A stretch of DNA of 8,924 nt from an uncultured bacterium (GCA_902782905.1 CACZPB010000031.1:1-8924), one strand, 5' to 3'. Shown: positions 1 through 7,908, counted from the stretch's first letter. The notes: generated from the letters alone by a model not told the origin. Translations and numbers: made by a program.

Positions 1-1
1 A

Positions 2-76
2 AGAAATCTTCAACAAGTAATGAGAGAATCTTTCTTCTACGGCGCAAACAGATTCGGTAACAACTTTATCGCATAG
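2..76 (+). CDS. 3' end of an unidentified gene (last 24 codons)
   Basis: This frame is open from the window edge to a TAG at 74-76. It gives a 24-residue tail with protein-like composition (it contains RESFFYGANRFGNNFIA). The other two forward frames hit stops at 58-60 and 18-20. The next gene-like signal downstream is a rho-independent terminator at 203-224, which fits the end of a transcription unit. The family cannot be identified from so short a tail. The call rests only on the open frame, the composition and its position before a terminator. Confidence 0.5.
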   Translation, partial: RNLQQVMRESFFYGANRFGNNFIA

Positions 77-80
77 AAAA

Positions 81-120
81 ATCACCCTCTCCCCTACTTC
101 TCTCCCAAGAGAGGTGAAAG
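81..120. repeat. Palindromic intergenic repeat, copy 1
   Basis: The segment begins ATCACCCTCTCC and ends CAAGAGAGGTGAAAG. TCACC-c-TCTC (82-91) can pair with GAGAGGTGA (109-117), giving nine base pairs with one bulged C. An alternative inner stem is CTCTC/GAGAG (100-104/109-113). It looks like the 'CACCCTC...CTTCTC.CC...' intergenic repeats scattered in many bacterial genomes, and a relative lies inverted at 7909-7960. It starts five bases after the stop codon of the preceding gene. Confidence 0.5.
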
Positions 121-163
121 AATAAAAATATTAAAAACGTACTTAAAAAAATACTCTTATATA

Positions 164-192
164 ATCTTACACATCTTACTCTTACATCTTAC
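164..192. repeat. Three short ATCTTAC direct repeats
   Basis: ATCTTAC occurs at 164-170, 173-179 and 186-192, the last two within a longer shared ACATCTTAC. The spacing of 9 and 13 bases is irregular. No function is apparent; this may be simple slippage in an AT-rich spacer. Confidence 0.35.
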
Positions 193-202
193 ACAAATTT
201 TC

Positions 203-224
203 GCCCCATTTGGGGCTTTTTTTT
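203..224 (+). terminator. Rho-independent terminator
   Basis: GCCCCA (203-208) pairs with TGGGGC (211-216), with a two-base apex that is probably a four-base ATTT loop in practice. Eight T residues follow at 217-224. It is a textbook intrinsic terminator on the + strand and probably ends the transcript of the gene whose tail is at 2-76. The leftward reading lacks a clean T tract. Confidence 0.85.
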
Positions 225-234
225 GGGGGGGGCA

Positions 235-330
235 GGGGTAAATATAATTGGTTTGGCGTAAAAGCTACAAGTTCGGCGCGTGGGGGTAAATGTATTTGGC
301 TTAGCGTGATAGTTACAAGTCTGGCGTGGA
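235..330. repeat. G-rich 48-bp tandem repeat, two copies
   Basis: Units 235-282 and 283-330 both start GGGGTAAAT and share the blocks GCGT, TACAAGT and GGCG in register. They align without gaps at 36 of 48 positions by hand count. Flanking runs of G at 225-232, 334-339 and 358-363 suggest further degenerate units on both sides. No long forward reading frame or known element was recognised. The stretch from 77 to 457 contains no supportable gene. Confidence 0.6.
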
Positions 331-391
331 AGAGGGGGGATATTTTGAGTTGATTTTGGGGGGTACAAAAAAATCGTCATTTTGAGTTAAT

Positions 392-411
392 GTCGGCATT
401 GTGATGCCGAC
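392..411. repeat. Perfect 8-bp inverted repeat (hairpin)
   Basis: GTCGGCAT (392-399) and ATGCCGAC (404-411) form a perfect eight-base stem around a TGTG loop. A T run begins only after seven further bases (CTCATAA), so this is a poor intrinsic terminator. It may be a dispersed REP-like palindrome or an insulator just upstream of the promoter at 458. Because it ends 46 bases before the -35 element, an operator role is possible but unsupported. Confidence 0.55.
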
Positions 412-457
412 CTCATAATTTTTTTGTAACAAATTGTAAATATTGTTTCAGGATTTC

Positions 458-484
458 TAAAGTTTTTCAAAAAAATGCCGATAA
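458..484 (+). promoter_or_regulatory. Sigma-28 (FliA-type) promoter of the giant gene
   Basis: TAAAGTTT at 458-465, an 11-base spacer and GCCGATAA at 477-484 match the known flagellar sigma-28 consensus TAAAGTTT-N11-GCCGATAA at every position. Counting seven bases past the -10 puts the transcript start at A491, leaving a 19-base leader before the TTG start at 510. A second promoter at 8080-8106 is nearly identical, and the similarity runs past the start site (34 of 39 positions over 457-495). Sequence match and spacing are seen directly; use by a sigma-28 factor is inferred. Confidence 0.85.
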
Positions 485-509
485 CCATGCAGTAAGATGG
501 TTTAAAATT

Positions 510-3500
510 TTGACGTCTCAACCGGATTACGAGTTAGATAAAGTAAGGAAAAAGGGTATCATTACTCAAAAAGGAGTATCAGTGGGTTTACTGGACAAGT
601 TTTCACAAGAAATACAACAAAAGATACGCGCTGCTTTTTCAAATGACGGAAAGATAGATGAAAAAGAAGCACGTAGCTTGGGCTTGTCAAAAGAAAATGC
701 AAAACAACTGATGAGAGAATTATCGGGAGACGGTTCAGGATTACTAACCTCAGACAGTTATCAGCCCACTATAAAAAATTCTTGGATAGGTACTCCGTTA
801 AGAGATACCCACGAGGATGAAACTGCTATAAAATCACAAGGTTTTGAACCTATAACAAATAATTTTAAGCTTCCGATGGGTGACGGGTATGAATTCCAAG
901 TCAGAATGTATTATAACAAAGATAAAGATGAGCACCGTTATGTCGTTGGTATGTACAAAGACGGAAAACGTGTTGATGGTACAGGGTTTGAAAACAAACA
1001 GGCTTTGGATAATTATTTATTAACTAAATACGGTGTAAATTACGATAAATTAAAAACCGGCGGTTATTTAGATTTTAATAAAGATACTGCTGAAATTGCG
1101 TTAAATATATCCCCAATCAATGTTAAAAACAGTACTGCAACAGAAGCTGCACAAGGTGGTTTTGAACTCACTGAAGGTGAAAATTTCCAAAGAACTAACA
1201 GAAGATTTGCAGTTGCCTTGATTAAGGATATGTATAACAAAGCTATTAAAGAGAATTTGGATGTGGTGCAAACCCTTGGAGTTCTTGATATGGGCTTCTG
1301 GCGTGAAGCATTAGGGATGGGTGTTCAATCTGTAGCGGATTTATTTGAAGGTCAAGAGGCTATTACGGCAACAACACTTAAACGCGTTGAGAGAATGGCT
1401 TCAGAACGAGACAAAGTTTGCGGCGAATTAGAAAAACTTATTGATAAACCGTCATCTTTCAGTGACAAGTTCTCTCAACTTGTTGGAAAAGCTTATAGTG
1501 ATATGAATTTTCAAAAACTCAGAGATATTCGTCACAGCAATGAAAAGTCAAAAGACATACAAGATATCAGTTATACAAAATGTATGGAAGAATTTAACAA
1601 AATGTACCCTGATAACAGAATAACAAAATATCTGGAAGGAAATTTGGGAACAAAAATCTTAGACAAAATGGCTAACGGATGTGATGCTGTTGCTGATATC
1701 ATAGTGATGTTTATGATGACCGGCGGCATAGGTTCCCTGTGGGGTAAAGCAGGAGAAAAATCTGTCCAATTATTATCAAAAGAAATTCTAAAAGATGCCG
1801 CAAAAGGTAATTATAAAAAGGTAATCGGTAAGTTTGCTGAGCTGACAACAAACGCTAAAACTCAGGTAGCACGTTTGGCAGAGAATAACCCAAAACTTGC
1901 AGAACTTATGGGCAGGGTGGCAAATTCAAAAGCTGCTCAATATACCGCAAAGGCTTCATCAAATTTTGTAAAAGGTGCACCGATTTCAGCTGCAACAATG
2001 TCCACATATGAGGGCATGAAAACATTTGTTAATAAAATTACAAATGCAGAAGAGCTTCCGATGTCAGAAATATTAGAGCAGACTTGGGAATCCATTAAGG
2101 GCGGAGCTCAAATGGGTGCAGAGATGACAGGTCTGCAAGCTTTTGCGATTCAGCCAATTATGACGTCAAAACTAATGTCTAAAGCTCTTTCAAAGATGAC
2201 CGGAGCAACTTCTCAAGTATCAAAACTAGTTTCCCAAAGTGGTGAAGCCGGTGTTTCAATGCAAGAAGTTGCAAAAGTGTATGAGGATTGTGCAAAATCT
2301 TTGAGAGGCGTTGCAGCCACGGAAGGTACACATTTGGGTGTAACTATGGGAACAATGGTACCTGCGTTTGCAATAAAAGATACTGCTCTTGAGTATGATG
2401 AAGACGGATACAGAAAGCAATTGTTAAATCAAGCAAAAAGCCAACAAGAACGTGATGAAATATCAAAAATGTCATCTTTAGAGCTCAGAGCTCAATTCTT
2501 TATCGACAACTTGGGAGCTCAGGCAGAAGGAATGGGCACGATAGAGGGCGTAAGCCTTGCAATGCGCAGATGGCAAGCTGCACGCTTGGCAGGACAAAAG
2601 ATGAAGCGCAAGCACATCAATATTGTTGATGCAAATCTTCGCTCAAAAGTAGAAGACGGCAAAACTTTTTATGAGCTGGTTGATGCTGACGGAAAAGTAT
2701 TAAAAATAAGAGAAGATAAAAAGGTAATGAGCAAGTTTTCTTCAGTAGCTTCTGCAACTGCGGCATACAATACACTTTGCATGCAAGTTTTTGCTGCATT
2801 TGGCGCACAAAATGAACTTGAAGAAGTTGTAGTAGAATCAAACGATAAACCGCTTACGCCATATACAAAAGCAGGTAACAAGATTTTTGCTGTTAAGCCG
2901 GAGGATTTTGCTGAAAACCCTGCAAAAATAGCTGAGGCTCAAAAAGCAATTGATGAACTTAAGACAACAGAACCTCAAGAAGCGGAAGAACTTCAAATAG
3001 TGCTTGATATGTTCAAAAATCCACCGAAAGATACTGAAATTACAGACAAGCAGTATAATGCCGTTGTAAAATTCTTGGATGACCATTACGCCTCAAGAGA
3101 AAATTATTTGAACGCTCAAGTAGACGGCGCAAATCTCAATAAACTCGGTTCTTTCAATCACCGCATGAAAGGTGTGGAAAGTACAAAAGACAAGTTGACA
3201 AATTATATTAATGATGCAATAAAAGCAAGGCAAAAAAATCCGAAGAAGCCCGTAAAAACACTTTTGGATGCATATAATGATGTTAGAGACAAATACGCTT
3301 GCAGAACTGTATTTGAAAAGTTCAAGCTTGATTTACCAAAATTTGCAAAAGAAGTAGAAGTCTTGGAAAAAGAAGCAGAAGAACTGAAAAAACAAGATGA
3401 AAATGTTCTTGCAGACTTGAAGATAATAGAGTCATTAAGCAGAAAAGAGTTGATAAAGCTTGTAGACGAAGCAAATTCACTCAAAACAGCAGGAAAAGTT

Positions 3501-6500
3501 AAAGAAGCTGATGCAAAAATGCACGAAGCTTGTGAAAGAGCCGCAGAAATTCAATCCGAAAAAGCATTAGAAACCTTAATGGAAGATATGGCAAAGGCAA
3601 AAGAAGGTAACAACGACTTGTCTTCAATAAGGATTTCTAACTACACATCAGAAAACGGTATACCTATTTTCTCTGAACGACAATTGGAACTATTGCAAAA
3701 ACATGGTGCAAAATTAGATCTTGATGTAAGTTTCATTAAACTTAAAAAAGATATTAAGCCGGAAGATACAAAAACAAAACCAACAACAAAAGCACAGCCA
3801 TCAGGTTATACTGCTTTGCAGGTAAACTTTGTAACCAAAGCCGGTGAAATTATTGAATGGCAGTTTAGAGGCGAACTCGTTGACATATTTGCTGAAGCTG
3901 AACATCTTCCGTATGATTTGAGAACAGGCAAACGCCCTTGGGCTCAGAACCCTGAATTAGAACCTTTGTATAAGCCGATAGCTGATTTGCTTCGCGAGAA
4001 AGATATGCCAATACATGCTTATAACCAACTTAATAAATACTTTACGGATTATTATACACACCTAAGAAAACTTGAACTTGGTTTTGAATCAAAAGAACCG
4101 AGATTAGAGGATTATGAAAACTATAGAGCGAAAGATGAAAATGAGGTTGAAAGAGATTTCTCATTCAAGTTTGACAAACGCTTGGAAGCTAAGAATCTTA
4201 TACACTTGCACGATATTGCGGATGGTGTAAAAAATCACAAAAAATACGAAGCATTAAAACAAAAAGAAGCAGAAGGCAAATTGAATGCCGAAGAAAAAGC
4301 TGAACTTGAAAAATTGGCAGAAAAAAGAAAAATAGCTCCCGAAAAAGCAGTTTCTGCATACGCTAAAGCAATTGGTGGGAAAATTCTTGAAGGCGGTGTT
4401 TTGGATACCGAATTAACAGAAGTTGCATCTTTTGCCAAAAGATTAATCGGTTCGAAAACATCATTAGTAACAGAAAAAAATATTAAAGAAATAGAACGAG
4501 CTCTTACCGAAAGAATGAATGATAAGACCTCTGAAGAAGAGAGATTGCAAGTACAAAATATTATAAACAAGGTTACGCCAGAAAATTTAGAATTAATTAA
4601 TATGATGATTGCAGATAAGGGTATTAGTAATGAATTAATGCTTAATATTCTCAACTCCTGTAATAAACCATATAAAATCAGTATGCTTGGATTATTTAAT
4701 CCTGTAAATATTCCAATATTTTTTCTGCAAAATGCTGGTTTTATCGGAGATATAAAACTTAATGATAGCTTAAAACGTGACTATGCTAAAAAGTTACTAG
4801 CGAATGAAAATGTTTCAAAAGATGCGATTCCCGGAATATTGCAAAATATGAAAGAAGGTAATTCAAAATTAATTGAAATAGCTCTAAATAGTAAAGATTT
4901 TGATTTTAATACATTACCTGCAATATTAAGAAATACTTTATATGATAGTGGTTTTTATGTTAATGGACAAAAAAGCGTAAGTACTTCAAGAGTAAAATTT
5001 GTAGAATCATTGATGAAAAATCCAGAATTCCCAAACGATTGTATTGCTGATGTTATTTGGTGCTATGGAAGAGAAAATGTAAGTAAAAAATTTGTAGAAA
5101 ATTTGTGTTTTAATAAAGATTTTCCGGCACAACAGATAAAACCACTTGTAGAGGCTATTATTATTGATAGAGAAGGCGCGTATTATTTGTTTAATACATC
5201 TGAACCAAAATTTAAACACAAACTGGCAGAAAGACTTGTAAATGATGAAAAATGCCCAAATGAGCATGTTGCTGATATTATTAGTTCAATAAGCAAGGAA
5301 CAAAGTGGATTATTTGAACAAATCTATGCAGATGACAATGTGCCAAAATCAGAAATATCTAGTATTTTATATTTAGATTATGGTGTAAAAAAAGGTTTTG
5401 ATAAACTGAATTTCTCAAACAAAATTATTGTTTTGACAAATTCTATATCTGTAAGTGATAAAACACTTATATACTTAAAAAAATATAATATAGATAAGGC
5501 AAAAATCGATGATTTGGTAAATAAAATCTCAATGGAAATGGGATTAAAAAGAGAAAATATATATACAAGTGATGAAAAAAAGCAAATTTTATTTAAAAAT
5601 TATATTGCAAATAATTCAAATGTTGAACAGTTAGCAAGTAATGTAAATTTACAAAAGTATTCAAATGGAATACCAATGAAATACACAAGGGCTCAATTTA
5701 CAAAAGACCTTAATGATTTAATGTTTAGTCTTAGTCCAGAAGATAAAATCTCGGTTCAAAATTATTTCAGCATAAATATTGAAAATGGTCATTTAGAAGG
5801 TTTCCCAATAATTCCGAAACACGCAAAAGCTATCAAAAAGGAATTATTACCTATTGTTGAAAAAATAAAAGAAAAAATCATTAATTTTACTCAGAAAAAT
5901 GAAACTGATATTAATAATCCTGAATTAAAAAATCTATTTGATTCAATAATTCAAGGTTGCCCTGAATTTGCTACAGTAGTTGGCAAAATTCAACATGGAA
6001 CACATCAATATACCGTTGATATACATACACTTAAAGTATTGCAAAATGCCTTTAAGGACCCTGAATATAAAAAATTGGATGATGAAAGTAAGACCGTATT
6101 AAAATTTGCAATTTTGTTGCACGATATAGGTAAAAAAGAGGGTGTAATAGACAAAAGTCACTATGAAACCAGTGCAAAATATGCTGTCAGCATTTTGGAA
6201 AAATATAATTTAACACCACGTGTAAAAAGTAAAATAATAGAAACAATATATAATCATCATTGGTTTGAACAGTATAACAAAAGTGAGATAAGTGCAAATG
6301 TAGTAAATGCAATTTTTAGAACTCCTCAAGCATTGCAACTGGGAATGATAATGGCAAAAGCAGATTTAGCAGGAGTTAGTGGAAGCTTTCATTATAAAAT
6401 TACTAAAACTCATAATGAAAAAGAATTTAATGAATATTTTGATAAAAAGCGAGACGAACTTTTTGTGCAACAAAATGCAAGATATAAAAATTTAAATTTA

Positions 6501-7301
6501 GTTATGGATACTAAATTTAGCCAAACAAAGCAAAGAAAGTTTCCAACTCAAAGAGTTTTAATAAATGGTAAAGAACATGAAGTTCCTGTGTTAAATTTGA
6601 CAGACGAAACGCTGTCTAATGATTTATATGAGTATGGTTTCGCCAAAGGTATTACAAGAAAAACTGCAAGATTTTTTGCTCATTTTAATGATAAAATAAA
6701 AGGCTTAAAAGTCTTTATGGCACTATCTTCCAGCCCAACAACTGAATCTGTACAATCTTTATCTATGATTAGTTTAGATAATAGTAGAGCTTTCAAAAAT
6801 CAAATATATGGTGTCATAACAGACATCGACATGGCAAATGTAGCACAAGCATCAAATACAAATATTAGCTCAGGATATAAAAAAGATTTAAAACATTTTG
6901 CAAAAGATTTGTATAGTTTTTGGGAACTAAATACATATGTTAGGGATAATTTTATCAATGAATTAGATAAGTCTGGTATAAATTTAACTAAGGACGAATA
7001 TGCTAAATTATCCAAGTATATAGTTGACATTCAGTATTCAACTCAAATTACAAAAGATATTAAAATCGGTAATAAAACAATACCGGCTGAATTATTGCAA
7101 AAAGCTTTAAATGAATCTAGAGAGAGACTTTTTGACGGAAGTTTGCACAGTGAAATAGTTGCAATTAACCCAAGAGTAAAAGCTCTTGTGGCAAGAGTTT
7201 CATCGCTTGATGAATGTAGTCAAGAATTTTTAGAGCTGGCAGCAGAAAATGAATTGCCAATTATCTTAATTGGACATAATGAACGTCATACTAATAAATA
7301 A
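510..7301 (+). CDS. Giant protein with RelA/SpoT-like nucleotidyltransferase and HD phosphohydrolase domains
   Basis: A 2263-residue protein (about 250 kDa) with no Sec signal peptide, so probably cytoplasmic or exported by a non-Sec route. Residues 44-54 and 72-82 (NDGKIDEKE, GDGSG) vaguely recall EF-hand loops but lack the first ligands. Residues 393-411 form one hydrophobic stretch. About 880-1150 is a RelA/SpoT-fold transferase: R885-M-K887 through K895-L aligns ungapped with R-V-K-T-P-E-S-I-x-x-K-L of small alarmone synthetases. D927-x4-R932 matches the metal-binding strand, G1099-Y-x-x-L the G-loop (H replaced by Q1104), and E1116-x-Q-x-R the catalytic strand. A charged coiled coil (about 944-1032) sits inside this domain. 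Helical repeats span about 1361-1620. A complete HD phosphohydrolase set follows: H1839, H1871-D1872, H1884, H1916-H1917, D1952. Residues from about 1960 to the end are not recognised. TTG at 510 is the only usual start codon in a frame open from 405; the next Met is residue 68. The Shine-Dalgarno is weak. Domain calls are fairly firm; the substrate is unknown. Confidence 0.85.
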   Translation: MTSQPDYELDKVRKKGIITQKGVSVGLLDKFSQEIQQKIRAAFSNDGKIDEKEARSLGLSKENAKQLMRELSGDGSGLLTSDSYQPTIKNSWIGTPLRDTHEDETAIKSQGFEPITNNFKLPMGDGYEFQVRMYYNKDKDEHRYVVGMYKDGKRVDGTGFENKQALDNYLLTKYGVNYDKLKTGGYLDFNKDTAEIALNISPINVKNSTATEAAQGGFELTEGENFQRTNRRFAVALIKDMYNKAIKENLDVVQTLGVLDMGFWREALGMGVQSVADLFEGQEAITATTLKRVERMASERDKVCGELEKLIDKPSSFSDKFSQLVGKAYSDMNFQKLRDIRHSNEKSKDIQDISYTKCMEEFNKMYPDNRITKYLEGNLGTKILDKMANGCDAVADIIVMFMMTGGIGSLWGKAGEKSVQLLSKEILKDAAKGNYKKVIGKFAELTTNAKTQVARLAENNPKLAELMGRVANSKAAQYTAKASSNFVKGAPISAATMSTYEGMKTFVNKITNAEELPMSEILEQTWESIKGGAQMGAEMTGLQAFAIQPIMTSKLMSKALSKMTGATSQVSKLVSQSGEAGVSMQEVAKVYEDCAKSLRGVAATEGTHLGVTMGTMVPAFAIKDTALEYDEDGYRKQLLNQAKSQQERDEISKMSSLELRAQFFIDNLGAQAEGMGTIEGVSLAMRRWQAARLAGQKMKRKHINIVDANLRSKVEDGKTFYELVDADGKVLKIREDKKVMSKFSSVASATAAYNTLCMQVFAAFGAQNELEEVVVESNDKPLTPYTKAGNKIFAVKPEDFAENPAKIAEAQKAIDELKTTEPQEAEELQIVLDMFKNPPKDTEITDKQYNAVVKFLDDHYASRENYLNAQVDGANLNKLGSFNHRMKGVESTKDKLTNYINDAIKARQKNPKKPVKTLLDAYNDVRDKYACRTVFEKFKLDLPKFAKEVEVLEKEAEELKKQDENVLADLKIIESLSRKELIKLVDEANSLKTAGKVKEADAKMHEACERAAEIQSEKALETLMEDMAKAKEGNNDLSSIRISNYTSENGIPIFSERQLELLQKHGAKLDLDVSFIKLKKDIKPEDTKTKPTTKAQPSGYTALQVNFVTKAGEIIEWQFRGELVDIFAEAEHLPYDLRTGKRPWAQNPELEPLYKPIADLLREKDMPIHAYNQLNKYFTDYYTHLRKLELGFESKEPRLEDYENYRAKDENEVERDFSFKFDKRLEAKNLIHLHDIADGVKNHKKYEALKQKEAEGKLNAEEKAELEKLAEKRKIAPEKAVSAYAKAIGGKILEGGVLDTELTEVASFAKRLIGSKTSLVTEKNIKEIERALTERMNDKTSEEERLQVQNIINKVTPENLELINMMIADKGISNELMLNILNSCNKPYKISMLGLFNPVNIPIFFLQNAGFIGDIKLNDSLKRDYAKKLLANENVSKDAIPGILQNMKEGNSKLIEIALNSKDFDFNTLPAILRNTLYDSGFYVNGQKSVSTSRVKFVESLMKNPEFPNDCIADVIWCYGRENVSKKFVENLCFNKDFPAQQIKPLVEAIIIDREGAYYLFNTSEPKFKHKLAERLVNDEKCPNEHVADIISSISKEQSGLFEQIYADDNVPKSEISSILYLDYGVKKGFDKLNFSNKIIVLTNSISVSDKTLIYLKKYNIDKAKIDDLVNKISMEMGLKRENIYTSDEKKQILFKNYIANNSNVEQLASNVNLQKYSNGIPMKYTRAQFTKDLNDLMFSLSPEDKISVQNYFSINIENGHLEGFPIIPKHAKAIKKELLPIVEKIKEKIINFTQKNETDINNPELKNLFDSIIQGCPEFATVVGKIQHGTHQYTVDIHTLKVLQNAFKDPEYKKLDDESKTVLKFAILLHDIGKKEGVIDKSHYETSAKYAVSILEKYNLTPRVKSKIIETIYNHHWFEQYNKSEISANVVNAIFRTPQALQLGMIMAKADLAGVSGSFHYKITKTHNEKEFNEYFDKKRDELFVQQNARYKNLNLVMDTKFSQTKQRKFPTQRVLINGKEHEVPVLNLTDETLSNDLYEYGFAKGITRKTARFFAHFNDKIKGLKVFMALSSSPTTESVQSLSMISLDNSRAFKNQIYGVITDIDMANVAQASNTNISSGYKKDLKHFAKDLYSFWELNTYVRDNFINELDKSGINLTKDEYAKLSKYIVDIQYSTQITKDIKIGNKTIPAELLQKALNESRERLFDGSLHSEIVAINPRVKALVARVSSLDECSQEFLELAAENELPIILIGHNERHTNK

Positions 7302-7424
7302 ATTTAAAAATAAGCGAATTACAGTTTGTAGTACGCGTTTTAAAGCATGATTTATATTTACCTTCCCTAGCAAATTTTATTTTTACATGTTTTGATATTG
7401 TTAATTACGAACGAAAGGTGTAAA

Positions 7425-7868
7425 ATGATTAACAGTATTAATATGTATACTCCGTATAGTACCAATTTCAGGGGGATTAACTCTAAAAATGTTACTACTC
7501 CAATTAAACAAGGAACAAATATGTTAGACGAGCTTATAAAAAACATGGTTGAAGAACTTAGGGTAAAAGCAAAAGCTGTGCCTGAGTTCGGCAAATTTGA
7601 TGAAATTTGGTCAGAATTTGAAAATAAAGATACTGCAATAGATGCAACGCACTGCATCCTAAAAATCTCTCCCGTTAAGTACGTCGGAGCTGAAACAGAA
7701 AGATTCTTAAAAGTCGCTGCAATTAAGCGTGATTCTCAATATGGCGCAGAAAGCGTTCTCGGATTCGGTACTACAAAAGAAGTTGTCGACAAGCTCAATG
7801 AACGCGGTATTGAACAAGTTATCAAAGAAAAATTTATAAAACTCGCTAAAGATTTAGAAGATGTTTAA
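7425..7868 (+). CDS. 147-residue hypothetical protein with N-terminal NFRG tag
   Basis: The ATG at 7425 is preferred over an in-frame TTG at 7392 because AAAGG (7414-7418) lies six bases upstream of it and the added 11 residues (MILLITNERCK) look unlike a gene start. The N-terminus reads MINSINMYTPYSTNFRG: short, polar, disordered, and ending in an F-x-G motif I associate with many small proteins of Gastranaerophilales (recollection, not checked). The rest is probably mixed helix and strand, with a charged helical segment near residues 33-50 and another at the C-terminus (about 118-147). There is no signal peptide or membrane segment. It starts 123 bases after the giant gene, with no clear terminator or strong promoter between, so co-transcription is plausible. 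Family not recognised; no function assigned. Confidence 0.8.
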   Translation: MINSINMYTPYSTNFRGINSKNVTTPIKQGTNMLDELIKNMVEELRVKAKAVPEFGKFDEIWSEFENKDTAIDATHCILKISPVKYVGAETERFLKVAAIKRDSQYGAESVLGFGTTKEVVDKLNERGIEQVIKEKFIKLAKDLEDV

Positions 7869-7908
7869 TTAATATATATTATAAAGTCATTTAATTTACG
7901 ATTTTTAC

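Noticed and set aside
135..165. Perfect TATAAT at 160-165 as a promoter -10
   Set aside because: No -35-like hexamer lies 16-18 bases upstream, and a terminator follows at 203 with no gene between.
189..380. Reverse-strand 63-residue Pro/Thr/Lys-rich frame
   Set aside because: It is the complement of the G-rich tandem repeat and the terminator; low complexity and no ribosome binding site.
639..760. EF-hand or dockerin calcium-binding pair at residues 44-54 and 72-82
   Set aside because: Only the D-G and distal acidic positions fit; the first and third ligand positions are not acidic, so calcium binding is not supported.
3203..3484. Reverse-strand reading frame of 93 residues
   Set aside because: It is the antisense of the Glu/Lys-rich coiled coil, giving a Ser/Phe-rich product. 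It lacks gene-like composition, as do the other reverse-strand frames across the giant gene.
6117..6134. SpoT/Rel-type (p)ppGpp hydrolase active site
   Set aside because: The motif is H-D-I-G-K as in general HD phosphohydrolases, without the acidic pair (HD...ED) of Rel hydrolases, so it cannot be called a Rel-type hydrolase.
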